Source: Parachlorella kessleri
Lineage: Eukaryota > Chlorophyta > Trebouxiophyceae > Chlorellales > Chlorellaceae
Assembly: GCA_001598975.1 (NCBI GenBank)
Contig: BBXU01001610.1
Coordinates: 1 to 64,000 of the forward strand
Length of the DNA: 64,000 nt
Direction: 5' to 3'
Shown here: in pieces, positions 1 through 11,790 of the stretch
How the letters are laid out: every line of letters begins with the position of its first letter
Numbering within the stretch: the stretch's first letter is position 1
The notes under the pieces: model-generated
Database searches by the model: none
What the model saw: only the letters and a program-made list of their open reading frames with translations
What the model was told of the DNA's origin: nothing
Made by a program: the position numbers and the translations under genes

Positions 1-677
1 GACCCCCCCCCCCCCCCCCCCACGCACACATAGTCTTGCCACACTTTGGTCACCCTGGCAGTTGTGGACCTCCCCAGATCTAAGAACCACACACAGCCAG
101 TCCCTGTGGTGCCCAGCCACCAACCACCAGACCCCCTCACGCACGTCCAGGATGCGATCCTGTCGCAGGTAGCTCTCCCTGGCGGGCGCCGGCCCGATGC
201 AGAATGCCTCGTCAGCCATGGCCACATGCAGGGCGCCTCGGTCTGCTTCGCTGAACACCGCCACCGTGGGGATGCCTGCGACAGGTATGGGCGGGCAGGG
301 AGGCCATGACCGTGCAGGCAGGGGTTATGACAACACCGTGTGGCAAAGTTTTGGCGGTTCAGCACTCCTAAAGCAAAAGGCCAGACTGCATAGCAAGAGG
401 GTCTGGGCTAAACCTGTGTGCAGCAATCCCAAAACTGCTGTGTGAGGCTTTATTTAGCAACTTTGATGCCCTCACCCAAGCGCTTGGCCGTGGTCAGGAT
501 GCGGCAGGCAATTTCCCCTCGGTTTGCCACCAGCAGCTTGTCAATCGCCGGCCGCTGTCCTGTTGACTGTCGCACCACTGCTGTGGCTGCAAAGGTTCTT
601 AACGTTGAACATCGGTAGGCGGTCACCAGCTCGGCCAGCACGCCTCTGGCTCGCCTGCCTCGGCGAGCAGTCAGCAT
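1..677 (-). CDS. MCCA: Methylcrotonyl-CoA carboxylase alpha subunit, mitochondrial (5' end only)
   Basis: Biotin-carboxylase subunit expected to carboxylate 3-methylcrotonyl-CoA in mitochondrial leucine breakdown. Exon 1 is 677-476 and encodes an Arg/Ala/Thr-rich leader of about 45 residues (mitochondrial targeting type) and then the biotin carboxylase start [16 protein letters not shown]. Exon 2 is 275-about 141 and continues in frame (phase 1) as [16 protein letters not shown] and [10 protein letters not shown]. Intron 276-475 has GT-AG ends. The remainder lies left of the window; the intron after 141 runs into a poly-C tract at 2-21. MCC alpha is preferred over propionyl-CoA carboxylase because green plants use MCC and because the divergent neighbour looks like the next enzyme of the pathway. 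The first two exons alone do not separate MCCA from PCCA. The exact donor near 140 is uncertain. Confidence 0.83.
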
Positions 678-1077
678 GGTGTACTGAACTCCCCCGGTAA
701 AGCAATTCTGCTGTTTAGCTCTGCTATAGCCTCCAAAACGTTTCTATATATGTATGGCAGGCTGGCGAGTCTTGTCCCTGGCCTGATGGGAGTCTGCGTC
801 CTTCAAAAACTGATCTGAGAAGGATCCAGGGTGCCAGTAGCAAATAAGCAGTAATTCAGCAGTGCTGGTGGATTGGATGTGGTGGACTGCAATGCTAATG
901 CTATCGGAAGGTGGGTTTCGAAGTCCCCACCTATGACGCATGCCACGTTGGCAGGTTGCACCTTCGGAACAACACGTCGCACCCCAAAACCCGCAAAGGC
1001 AATCTGGATCTTGATAGTAGAATCCGCTGACAACGACCCATTGCTCTTGCTTCTAGGGTGGCGCAGCCCAGCCAGAC
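678..1077. promoter_or_regulatory. Divergent promoter between MCCA and the AUH-like hydratase
   Basis: About 400 bp separates the two start codons, so both transcripts must start here. No convincing TATA box was recognised. The role is inferred from gene orientation. Confidence 0.5.
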
Positions 1078-4000
1078 ATGTTGCGCAGGGCTGGCGTGTC
1101 CCTAGCCAAGGCCTGTAGCGAGCATGCCCTTCGCACCTGCGGCGGAGCGCTCTGGATTGCAGCTCGATCTTATGCTGCCACTGCCCAGGCGACCGACCTA
1201 GAGGTGCTGCTGGAGCCACTGGACAGCCCAAACGAGGGCATCTTCTTGCTGACACTGAGCAGGTGAACCTGGAAGTGGGACAGGCAAGCTTGGCAGGCAA
1301 GGGTGCAGTGTCTCAGTGTGCCTCCAAGGGTCAGCCGCCCTGCAGCTTGGGCAGTAACCTTTGCAGGACGCTGGCAATTTTGCTGTACCAAGAAAATTGT
1401 CGCAAGGTGCTTCCCGGCGACTGGTTAAATTTCAACCTTGTCAGGCGCTAGTCGTGCAGTCCTTGCAGCAGGCTCCTTGCAGCAGGCATGCCACTTAACA
1501 GCAATTCTTATCTGCAGCTTGCCTTTACAGTACAGTTACATAGCAGACAGTCAGGCTCTTGGATTGTGCTGGTGGACATCACACTATACTCTCCTCAGGC
1601 GCATGCTTGCTCCATTCACAGCCCCCTTTCGCACCCCCCCCGTGTCAGTGCCCAGGCCAGGAAGCTAGGGCAGGTACCCATACCTCCCTCTGTGTGCTCC
1701 CCCTCCCTTGCGCTCCCAACAGGAGCTGCAGGGCCCCCTTGCCTCCCTCCTTTGCCCTACACCTGTCATTTACAGCTACTCAAGTGTGTACAGGCCCCAG
1801 GGCAGGAAGGCGGTACCTGTTTTCCCCACCAGTCGTTGACAGCTACTCATGCGGGTACAGGCCCCAGGTCAGGAACGTGGTGCCCTTTCTGCCCACCAGT
1901 CATTTACAGCTATATTGGTGTGGGTACAGGCCCCAGGCCAGAAACGCCATCGGCCGGCGGTTCCTGCGTGAGCTGCGCGAGTGCCTGGCCAACGTGGCGC
2001 AGGAAAGGACCACGCGCTGCGTGGTGCTGCGCAGCGCGGTGCCGGGGGTGTTCTGCGCGGGGGCTGACCTGAAGGTATCACCTAATGCCTCTTGTTGTCT
2101 GAAGGGGAGGGGGTGCCTTTGGTGAGGATCCATGCTGCCTGCTCTTGCACGGCTGATACTGCGGGTATGCCGTTTGGTGCTCTGCCGCGACGGTATTGGT
2201 GGATTGAGGGATTGTCAGGTTGCATTATGTGACCTAGTCTCCTGGCAGGGCAGCACTGGCAAGGAACAAGTTTTTCGGTGGCAACAGATGTGCCTAGTCC
2301 CTGCAACTGGCCAGCATCCAACAGGCTGAGCCACACACTCGAGTGACAGTAGGTTTGTGTTCACAGGAGAGGGCTACCATGAGCCACCAGGAGACGGAGC
2401 AGTTTGTGAGGGACCTGCGCTCAACCTTCTCCATGCTGCAGGCAAGGCTTGGCAGTTCTGGCATTGTGTTCTGGGCGGCACTAGGGTGCAGTCACCTAAA
2501 GCGCGTGCATAAGTTTTTCAGGGCAGTGAAGGGTGATCACACATATCCTCATAGTAGATGTCGTAAGACAATGAAGGCACACCGCTGCCGGAGTGCCTAG
2601 GTGGCCATGTCCGAGTGCCGGCTGGACCGTACCCCGGTACTGGGTAGGGGGGGGTGTCTTGTCGATGTGATGTACCTGCTGCTGATGACCCCGTCCTGAG
2701 GTGCGGGGGGTCCCGTCGCCTGCTCCTGGACTGCAGCTATACCAGCTACACTAGTGAGCGTGCAACGGGTGCGAGCAACAGCCACTGCACTGATGAGTGC
2801 CGCAGAATTTGCCGATGCCGACGGTGGCCTCGGTTGATGGGTATGCCCTGGGAGGGGGTGCCGAGCTGGCGCTAGCCTGCGACCTGCGTGTGTGCGGTGA
2901 GTGCCCCACGCTGCTGACTTCCACCTCCCTGGGCCTCTCGCCCTCCCTTGCCTGTGTACCCTGGGGATTGCTATCAGCGTTTTGTTGATACTCGTGCTAC
3001 TGCCCCCGAGGCAGGATAGGGAAAGATCCAAGGCAGCGTTTAGGCTCGCTGCATCCACGAAAGCCCAGCAGGCCGCAACACGAAAGGAGGTCCGGTGCCC
3101 CTAGTCCGCTGGCAAAACGCATATCTGGTACACACGCCCCTCCTATATACCACATCGTCTGCCAAAGGACCTCTGCCTAAGTGCGGTCGAGCGCGGCTCC
3201 TACAGCCCCTCCGTCTGCACACCTCCCTGCCCCTTGCAGGCAACGCTGCCCAGTTTGCCTTCCCAGAGACCCGGCTGGGCATCATCCCCGGGGCAGGGGG
3301 CACGCAGCGGCTGCCGCGGCTGGTGGGGCCTACGAAGGCCAAGGAGCTCATCTTCACAGCCAAGCGGGTGGATGTGCACGAGGCGCTGACGTTAGGTGCG
3401 CCAAGGGGCCAAGGGGCGCTGATTAGGCCTACAGTCTGGGCTGACTCTTGCCTGCATGTGCTCTCGCCACCTCGAGGGCCATGGCGGGTCGGCATCTGGG
3501 TAACTCCCACCCCTTTTCTGGGTAGCACTGGTTCTGAGGGGGTGGGTGGGTGGTGGTGGTGTGTGTGTGTGGTGGGGGGGGGGGTGCTCTAGAGGCGCTG
3601 GGCGCTAGAGGGGGCAACAGGCAGGCCACCTACGGGCTTTGAGGGGGTTCTCAGCTTCATTTCCTTACTGCTTCTCAGCAAAGTGTGGTACATCATGGAC
3701 TTCAACTATGCCTGCGAGGGTTCAGGTAATGCATTTATAGGCTTCTCCCCCGATGTCAGTCCTCAACACAAGGCTATCGCACTCGCAGCTCTGGCGGACC
3801 TAGCCCGCCAGGAGAAGAGCTTAGGCATGCGGTTCTAGGCTTGCCTTTGGCCATGTCGTTCCGCTGCCATGCCTGTTCTGCGCAGGTTTAGCGGACCACG
3901 CGTGTGAGGACGAAAGCTCGGAGGATGCAGCCCTCAAACTGGCCCGAGAAATAGCACAGGTATGGAGATGCAGAGTTGCTGCCAGAGTTATAGAGCAACA

Positions 4001-4831
4001 AAACGGGAAATTGGTTACAAGCGGAAAGATACTGAGAGTTTGCGAGTGAGTGAGGGGCAGGGTGGGTCCTGCTGGCGGGGGAAGGCGGGGGGACATGGCC
4101 CTCAGGCCAGCCCAGACCGGTACACATGCACGGCAGTATAAATGCCCCCCAACGTCTGACCAAGCTCTTGTGCCTGCTGTCGTGCCGACTTTGCACAGTC
4201 ATGTTTTTACATTCTTGTTTGTCGACCAAGAATCATGTAGGGTTTCGCCTCCTGCTTCAAAGTTCGTTTTGGAGTAACGCAGTTATCGTACATACTGTGG
4301 GAGCATGCACGCGGACCAGAGTTGAGATGCACAGGGACGCCAGCTCAGGAAATGCTGGTACCAAGTATTACAGGCACAGTGCTTCCTCTGTTAGACACCC
4401 GCACTCTACCATCTTCGCTGCCGTCACTGCATTAGTCAGCATGGTATGGATGCAGGCTGGGCCTATTGCGCTGCGCCTGGCCAAGCAGGCCATCAACCAC
4501 GGCATGGAGGTGGACTTGGCGACAGGGCTGAGGCTGGAGGAGGCGTACTATGCCCAGGTGAGGGTACCCCAAACTCCTCTCGCTGCGCTCAGGCTTGTGT
4601 AGCACGCTATGCGCAGCTGGGGGGGCAACCCACATGGTAAGCCTTTTCCAGAGGTTCGAGCTCACCGGACCATATGATTGTGACACGATAATAGTAAAGC
4701 AGCCTGCTACATTCCTGCTTGCTCAGGAAGTCCCTGCTTACCTGCAATTTTAGGTGATACCGACCAAGGACCGGCTAGAGGGGCTGCAGGCCTTTGCAGA
4801 GAAGCGCCAGCCTAGGTTCACCGGGGAGTAA
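1078..4831 (+). CDS. AUH: Methylglutaconyl-CoA hydratase-like enoyl-CoA hydratase, mitochondrial
   Basis: Crotonase-fold enzyme; closest in pattern to AUH and plant mitochondrial ECHs, so hydration of 3-methylglutaconyl-CoA to HMG-CoA is inferred. Eight exons: 1078-1262, 1930-2074, 2367-2441, 2806-2896, 3240-3395, 3886-3959, 4456-4557, 4754-4831. All phases agree and give 301 residues, normal for the family. Residues 1 to about 38 look like a mitochondrial presequence. Oxyanion-hole segments FCAGADLK and [13 protein letters not shown] are present, as are both acidic active-site positions (GGGAEL and [15 protein letters not shown]). The C-terminal part holds [19 protein letters not shown] and [15 protein letters not shown]. 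Intron 3 begins with GC (CAG|GCAAGG). Intron 1 carries a tandem repeat that copies the true acceptor. A TGTAA motif at 4997-5001 may mark the 3' end. Substrate cannot be fixed from sequence alone. Confidence 0.9.
1650..1945 (+). repeat. Tandem repeat (about 68 bp) duplicating a 3' splice site
   Basis: GTACAGGCCCCAGG occurs at 1788, 1855 and 1924, that is at steps of 67 and 69 bp, each time after an ACAGCTA(C/T) stretch. Only the last copy (acceptor ending 1929) leads into coding frame. Weaker copies can be made out near 1652 and 1723. It lies in intron 1 of the hydratase gene and overlaps the start of exon 2. Confidence 0.85.
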
Positions 4832-5153
4832 CAGCTGCTGGGTAAATAACAGACGAGCATAGCAGGGCTGAGCGTGTCTTGCCTACCTGGCACTTTCTAC
4901 GACTGCTAAGGAGCAGATAGCCGTGCCTCATGCGCGCAAATGTGTTAACGGATGTGTGTGGGGCGAATACCTAGGGTACCCCGACTGCCTTGTCTCTGTA
5001 AGAAGGTATTTTTGCTGCTATAACCAATCAATGACACTGGCCCACCCAGGAGGTCCTCGATCTTGCCAGTGTTGAATGGCTTGCCAAAGTCATATTGTTT
5101 GCAAGTAGTAGCAAGGGCTTTCAATCGATATCTGGCTGCTGTAAGGCATGAAG
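4832..5153. other. Convergent spacer between the hydratase gene and H3
   Basis: It holds the 3' UTR of the hydratase with TGTAA at 4997-5001 and then the tail of the H3 gene on the other strand. No other gene was seen. Confidence 0.5.
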
Positions 5154-5181
5154 TTCCAGTTGGGTGGTGTCTAATAACACC
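5154..5181 (-). terminator. Histone 3' hairpin plus GGAA element, H3 copy 1
   Basis: The minus strand reads GGTGTTATTAGACACC (5181-5166), a six-pair stem with one T-G wobble and loop ATTA. GGAA follows at 5157-5154. It is the only one of the 14 hairpins with an imperfect stem. Confidence 0.9.
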
Positions 5182-5235
5182 GGTTGGGGGTTTGTTGCTG
5201 CTGCCTTGAAGGCAAGAAACCAACTGAGCAGGTGC

Positions 5236-6683
<1,448 letters not shown>

Positions 6684-6720
6684 GTGGCCTGGCCGTTCTT
6701 CGCAACAAGCAAAACCAACC

Positions 6721-6748
6721 GGTGTTATTCAACACCACCCCACCGGAA
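6721..6748 (+). terminator. Histone 3' hairpin plus GGAA element, H4 copy 1
   Basis: GGTGTTATTCAACACC at 6721-6736 with GGAA at 6745-6748, 37 nt after the stop codon. The 5' flank is A-rich (CAAAACCAACC). Confidence 0.93.
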
Positions 6749-7570
6749 CCTCTTGACAAACCGTACCTTGGAAGATCTATGGCTGCCGCTGCCTGTCTGC
6801 ATCACAAGGCTCAGCAACATGTATTGCAAGTGGTATTGGCTTTGTGCCGCAAGTGCCACACGAAATTGACAAGCCTGAACAAGTTGCGTCTGCAAATCTT
6901 GAGAAGCTGCTGCCTCTGGTATTTTGGTGGAACAGTGAACTGTTGCCTACAATGGAGCCTGCCAAACCCTTCAAAAGGGTGTGCAAGGTTTCTGGCTGTC
7001 CAAATTAGCCCACTAACCTTCCGTAAGAAAAGCCCAGGTAATAGCAAGGTTGCACAGGCATTGGAGGTACGCTGGAGAGTTCAACCTGGGGACAGGCATG
7101 CGCAAAGGACATAAGCGACCGGGCAGCTCAGGAAATCAATAATAAAGATCTGCTACCCACCAAAGCAGGGAGGTCAACCCCGGCTGCTCCATCCAGCATA
7201 ACCTGCCTGTGTGCATAGCAGTATCTCACTACTAGTACCAGTGAGGCCAGTTCAACAAGGCACCACTTATTTGGATCGCTTTGACAGCCAGCAACCCACG
7301 CGCAGCTAGAACTGTACAATTTGGCCGGCACAGCGAATCAAACTGGCTGGCCTGGATATTGTGTTCTGGGGATGGTCACAAGACAAAGGTGGCACCAAAG
7401 GCACTGACGTCAGCAGCTGCCAGTATGAAGGTCATTGCGGTAACTTTCTTTGTGTATATCTATATAAAAGCAAGTTGAAGCACGATTGCTGGTATGAATG
7501 AGAACAGCTTGGATATCCCTGAAGTAGTGAGAGCCTTGTCAAGCAGCTGAGTGCAGATGCTGCAGTTTGT
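6749..7570. other. Convergent spacer H4-H2A, cluster 1
   Basis: No gene seen. The reverse complement aligns by eye with the cluster 3 spacer: 7143-7240 with about 58020-58140, 7040-7140 with about 58150-58260, and 6800-6870 with about 58380-58440. The cluster 2 spacer shows no such match. Confidence 0.7.
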
Positions 7571-7598
7571 TTCCATAGGGGTGGTGTTTAATAACACC
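7571..7598 (-). terminator. Histone 3' hairpin plus GGAA element, H2A copy 1
   Basis: The minus strand reads GGTGTTATTAAACACC (7598-7583), then GGAA at 7574-7571. Confidence 0.93.
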
Positions 7599-7638
7599 GA
7601 TTTTGTTTTTGGGGAAGGCCTGGGTAGGGAAGACACGC

Positions 7639-8198
7639 TTACTCAGCAGCCTCCTTCTTGCCGGTCTTCTTAGGCAGCAGCACGGAGTGGATGTTGGGCA
7701 GCACACCGCCCTCGGCGATGGTTACGCCGGCCAGCAGCTTGGACAGCTCCTCGTCGTTGCGCACGGCCAGCTGGATGTGGCGGGGGACGATGCGGGTCTT
7801 CTTGTTGTCGCGGGCGGCATTGCCAGCCAGCTCCAGCACCTCAGCGGCCAGGTACTCCAGCACGGCAGCCAGGTACACGGGGGCACCGGCACCGATGCGC
7901 TCTGCAGCAACAAGGGACAGGAGGAAAAAGGGGCGCTGACGGGGCTGTTGACAGGGGAGCGGAAGCAGGCACAGGAGCCTCACAGCAAGGAGAGTCGTTG
8001 CACATGCTGCAAGTTGCAGACACAGAACTAGGAGCTGATCACAGGATGCTGCCAGCCCAAGCCCATCCAGGACTCACCAGCGTAGCGGCCCTTCTTCAGG
8101 TAGCGGGCGATGCGGCCAACGGGGAACTGCAGCCCAGCCTTGGTGGACTTGCTCACGGCCTTCTTGCCGGCGGTCTTGCCCTTGCCACGGCCGCTCAT
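7639..8198 (-). CDS. H2A: Histone H2A, copy 1
   Basis: Core nucleosome protein of 127 residues. Exon 1 is 8198-8078 ([20 protein letters not shown] to GRYAG) and exon 2 is 7901-7639 ([20 protein letters not shown] to KKEAAE). The intron falls inside a codon (phase 1) and has TGATCA at 8036-8041. The acidic-patch segments are normal. There is no SQ(E/D) motif at the C-terminus, so this is not an H2A.X form. Divergent from H2B. Confidence 0.97.
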
Positions 8199-8492
8199 GG
8201 TTGCTTGGCTGTTGGTGATCGAAGATTGGAAGCAGGGAACTGGGTGGAGAGCTGGGCGAGAGGCCTGGCTTTTGTAAGCAGCACGTGCAAAGCTGGCCTC
8301 CACCGCCTCACAAGGGGTGTGCGTGGGGCGGATGGGTGCGCGTCTGAGCACAGGCGGCCCCATCCGGCCATCCACCCAACTTGCCCACTGGCTGGGTAAG
8401 GTCTCCACAGCAGGCTGGGCTATTTAAACCCCAGCCTTTGGCAAACCTTCACACTTTGTTCCCAGCTCTATCCCAACCCCCAAACCAGCACC
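8199..8492. promoter_or_regulatory. Bidirectional promoter, H2A/H2B pair 1
   Basis: The shared element CGGATGGGTGCGC lies at 8329-8341, with a further CCCATCCGGCC close by. TATTTAAA at 8421-8428 is a TATA-like site for H2B. On the H2A side the matching position reads TTACAAAAG on the minus strand. Confidence 0.8.
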
Positions 8493-9030
8493 ATGGCTCC
8501 CAAGACCGAGACCAAGGCCCCTGCCAAGGCCGCACCCAAGGCCAAGGCTGATGCCAAGGCCGGCGACAAGAAGAAGAAGGGCGGCAAGTCCAAGGGCGTC
8601 GAGTCCTACAAGATCTACATTTTCAAGGTCCTCAAGCAGGTCCACCCCGACACCGGCATCTCCAGCAAGGTGGGCCTGCCGCTGATCATCGCTGGGTGCT
8701 GGTGGTGCTGGTCCAGGACTCACCACCTGGTGTCTTGCTTTTGCAGCAGTCGCTTGCAGCAGGATAGCAACCTGAGCAAACCACAGCTGGCACTCTCAGT
8801 TTGCCCTGCTCCCCTCCCTGCTGCAGGCCATGGCCATCCTCAACTCGTTCATCGTGGACCAGTTTGAGAAGATCGCCACCCAGGCTGCCACGCTGGCCCG
8901 TGTCAACAAGAAGCCCACCCTGACATCCCGCGAGATCCAGACCGCTGTGCGCCTGGTGCTGCCCGGCGAGCTGGCCAAGCACGCAGTGTCCGAGGGCACC
9001 AAGGCCGTGACCAAGTTCACGTCCGCCTAA
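8493..9030 (+). CDS. H2B: Histone H2B, copy 1
   Basis: Core nucleosome protein of 126 residues. Exons 8493-8669 (59 codons, to DTGISSK) and 8827-9030 ([17 protein letters not shown] to AVTKFTSA). The N-tail is Lys/Ala/Pro-rich. Tail residues 20 and 30 are Asp and Gly, the same as in copy 3 and different from copy 2. The phase-0 intron contains TGATCA at 8683-8688. The ubiquitin-acceptor region AVTKFTSA is intact. Confidence 0.97.
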
Positions 9031-9066
9031 GCTGCCGGCTTCACACCTAAAAACCAAAACAAACCC

Positions 9067-9094
9067 GGTGTTATTCAACACCACCCCTCTGGAA
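9067..9094 (+). terminator. Histone 3' hairpin plus GGAA element, H2B copy 1
   Basis: GGTGTTATTCAACACC at 9067-9082, GGAA at 9091-9094. The 5' flank is A-rich. Confidence 0.93.
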
Positions 9095-10100
9095 AACCCT
9101 CTTAGGGTTGTCACCTATGCATTGCAATGTCACGGTCTGCTTCATCTCTCCCTTGCAGGCTTGGCTTGGTTGGCTGGCACGTCTCATACCTTACCATCCA
9201 CCCTGTCTGCCATGCCTCCAGTGTTCTGCTTGCTGCAGCCCTACTGTGCTGTCGGCCAGTTGTACATATCTATGAATCCCGGCAAGCGGTGCTCTGCCTT
9301 TCCAGCCTTATTGGCTCTGAAATATGTGAGACAGTATGCTCCTTCAACAACTGATTGCGCACAACCTGCAAGCATGTTGGTCTGGCACTGTCAAGTGGCT
9401 GCTAAGCCCCAAACTCTGATGCTGCACTTGCTGGGTGGCTTGTTTGTGACACAGCCAGCCCGGCAGTAAGCAACTGGTCGTCACACAATGACCAACTTGG
9501 CAACAAACTACACAGTAATACTTGGCCCTGCGCCAAATATTACTGTGTAGTTTGTTGCCTCCCCACGTCAACAGAATCTCGAACCACAGAAGCAGCCAGT
9601 GTCTATCTTCTGCCGGCTGCAAAGGCTGGTCTGTATGGGCGCTTGCTCACTGAATCACTCCCCAGCTTAAGCGCCCTAGCGCCTTGTCACTTGATGAGAT
9701 AACATATGTAACGAGCAGTTTTGTTCTGACCACCACTTCCTGCTGTTGGTTTCACAAAGTTGACTACCTGTCACCCTCACTAAATGCTGCCAGGGTTGGC
9801 ATACTGGCCTACTTGACCATGAGTTGCACTGGCTTTATAGGGGCCAGGTCACATCAGCAGTTACCGCCCCATTGCACACGCACCTGCATCAAGAGCAAGC
9901 ATTGGACCAAATAGCACGGTTACAAGATTACACTTCACAACAAGCGCTTGGCACCCCAATCCCCAAGTAGTAGGCACCAAGCCCCCTTTGACTTTTGTTT
10001 CATGGTTAGCATACACACCTACCTGCAGCGTCAAAAAGTCTTGTGGGCCAGGTAGCAAGCAATAGAGAAACAGTTCTCAAACAAGCGCTTGCATTGAAGG
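9095..10100. other. Convergent spacer H2B-H1, cluster 1
   Basis: No gene recognised. It holds the long hairpin at 9499-9559. From about 9850 rightward it aligns in reverse with the region after the second H1 (19666-19940); shared blocks include TGCAGGTAGGTGTGTATGCTA and TGCTATTTGGTCCAA. Confidence 0.6.
9499..9559. repeat. Near-perfect 28-bp-stem hairpin
   Basis: Arms 9499-9520 and 9538-9559 are exact reverse complements over 22 nt. Inside, after one C/A mismatch, TTGGC (9522-9526) pairs with GCCAA (9532-9536) around loop CCTGC. It could be the fold-back core of a small inverted-repeat element or a small-RNA precursor. Neither is shown. Confidence 0.9.
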
Positions 10101-10128
10101 TTCCAGTGGGGTGGTGTTTAATAACACC
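10101..10128 (-). terminator. Histone 3' hairpin plus GGAA element, H1 copy 1
   Basis: The minus strand reads GGTGTTATTAAACACC (10128-10113), then GGAA at 10104-10101. Confidence 0.93.
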
Positions 10129-10173
10129 GGTGGATTGGGGAAGGTTGGGGACCAGGAACAGTCAAGGAGCCGC

Positions 10174-11419
10174 TTAAGCCTTGGTGGCCTTGGCAGCCTT
10201 TTTGGTTGCGCTCTTGGGCTTGGGTGCGGCCTTCTTGGTTGTGCTTTTGGGCTTGGCGGGTGCCTTGGCCTTGGGGGCGGCGGCCTTCTTGGTGCTGGTG
10301 GTCTTCTTCACCTTGGGGGCGGCCTTGGCCTTGGGGGTCTGCAAGCGTGGGGCAGCAACAAGGTCAGCTGCTGTTGAGGTTTTTAGGAGAACTGCCTGCC
10401 ACTCCTACCTTAAAACACACTGCCAATTGCACACAGGGTTGTCAAGCAGTGCGATGGGGTGGGCGGAAGTATCAAGACACCCAAATCTGCATCATGCACA
10501 CCTTGGCCTTCTTCTCGCCGGCGGGCTTTTTGGCGGCAGCAGGCTTCTTGGCCGCGCTCTTGGGCTTGGCAGGGGCCTTGGCCTTCTTCTCGGCCGTGGC
10601 GGCCTTCTTGGCGGGGGTCTTCTTCTTCTTCTCGCCCTCAGCCTTGGGTGCCTTGGGCTTCTTGGGGGCGGCAGCCTTCTTGGGCTTGGCCTCACCCTCA
10701 GCCTTGGGGGCCTTGGGCTTCTTGGCAGCGGGCTTCTGCGGCAGGCGGCAAAGGAGACTAATATATTAGCTGGCATGCACACCACACCAAGCAAAAGCAG
10801 GCTGTACTCCTTTTCTTTGCAAGTCATTCCCAGCACACTGGCGTAGCAACCTCGCACTCACTCACCAAAAACCCAGTTCCTGCCTGCTTTCCCAAACCTC
10901 ACCCACTCAACGGCAACACACCCACAGCCAACTAGGCCGCGCACTTGGCAGCAAGCAGTCCAGAGTGACCCACACACCTTGGCGGGCTTCTTGAGCTCGT
11001 CGCCCAGCTTGAAGGAGGCCTTGACCTTGGTCAGCTTGCCGGCGGCGGCAAGGCGCTTCAGCTGCAGGGACAGGGTCTTCTCCCAGTTGGCGGGCAGCTT
11101 AGAGCCGTAGGTGGCACCAATGTACTTCTTGATGGCGGGCAGGGAGGAGCCGGTGCGCTCCTTCAGGGCCTTGATAGCAGCGCTGATCATCTCCACATAG
11201 GCTGCACAGGGCAGGGCACAAGAAGGGTGAGGGCGAGGCCCCAAGGGAAAGGAGATGTAGTCAACCCAGGAAGGGAGCAGCCTAGGTACCATGTCCGCGG
11301 GGAAGGCCGCAACGATCACGCAGGTAAGTGACCACCTGTCACTCACCAGGGTGCTCAACGGGCTTCTTGGGGGCCTTGGCCTTGACGGCCTTGGGGGCAG
11401 CGGCAGCGGGGGCAGACAT
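10174..11419 (-). CDS. H1: Linker histone H1, copy 1
   Basis: Linker histone of 231 residues binding nucleosome entry/exit DNA. Four exons: 11419-11347, 11201-10978, 10735-10502, 10338-10174. A short Ala/Lys N-tail (about 24 residues) precedes an H15 winged-helix domain (about residues 24-98: AYVEMISAAIKALKERTG, SLPAIKKYIGATYG, LKRLAAAGKLTKVKASFKL). The long C-tail is almost entirely Lys, Ala and Pro, with SAAKK, SATKK and TPAKK sites of the kind phosphorylated in other H1s. It differs from copy 2 in at least two residues (Gly against Arg in KL(G/R)DELKK; Pro against Leu in EGEAK(P/L)KK). Introns are conserved between the copies. Confidence 0.96.
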
Positions 11420-11790
11420 GGTTGCGAGGTGCGTTGCTGAGAGGTTGAGAGAGCAGCAGGAAAGAGGTGGCGAAGGCGCTGGGGACCCTGGTTTTCAGGC
11501 CAGGGCGCCAGGTGCAGGGGGAACCGAATTCTGCCGTGCTTTCTCAGGGTCTGGGCACGCCAGCCCGATACCAGGGAGGGCGGAGGCTCGGATGGGCCCG
11601 CCAAGGCTGGCCCACTGTTGACCTGCTGTGCCGGAGGGCCGGCTCGGTGCGCACCCAGGCTGCTGCGGGCCAACAAACACAGCAGGGTGGCGCCCCTGCG
11701 CTTCCAGGCGCGAGCCATCGGACAGCCTTGGCAGGCTTTGGATGCGGCATGCTGCTGCAATGGGGACCTCTGCCTCATGCCCAGCCCTCC
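11420..11790 (-). promoter_or_regulatory. H1 copy 1 upstream region
   Basis: Near-identical in reverse to 17985-18349 before the second H1. It holds the two halves of the core-histone element set apart: GCGCACC near 11648 and the CCCATCCG-like half near 11587, both read on the minus strand. Confidence 0.6.

Larger units (their letters stand above)
9850..11790. repeat. Arm 1 of inverted H1 duplication
   Basis: It matches 17985-19940 in opposite orientation. Exon lengths are identical (73, 224, 234, 165 nt), introns are recognisable almost base for base, and homology extends into both flanks, decaying downstream of the hairpin. Confidence 0.85.

Noticed and set aside
3541..3590. GT/GGT-rich run in hydratase intron 5
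   Set aside because: Simple sequence only; no quadruplex or regulatory claim can be supported beyond composition.
3661..3835. Open stretches that could have been hydratase exon 6
   Set aside because: The frames do not resemble the family; the exon at 3886-3959 fits both phase and conserved residues (KLAREIAQ).
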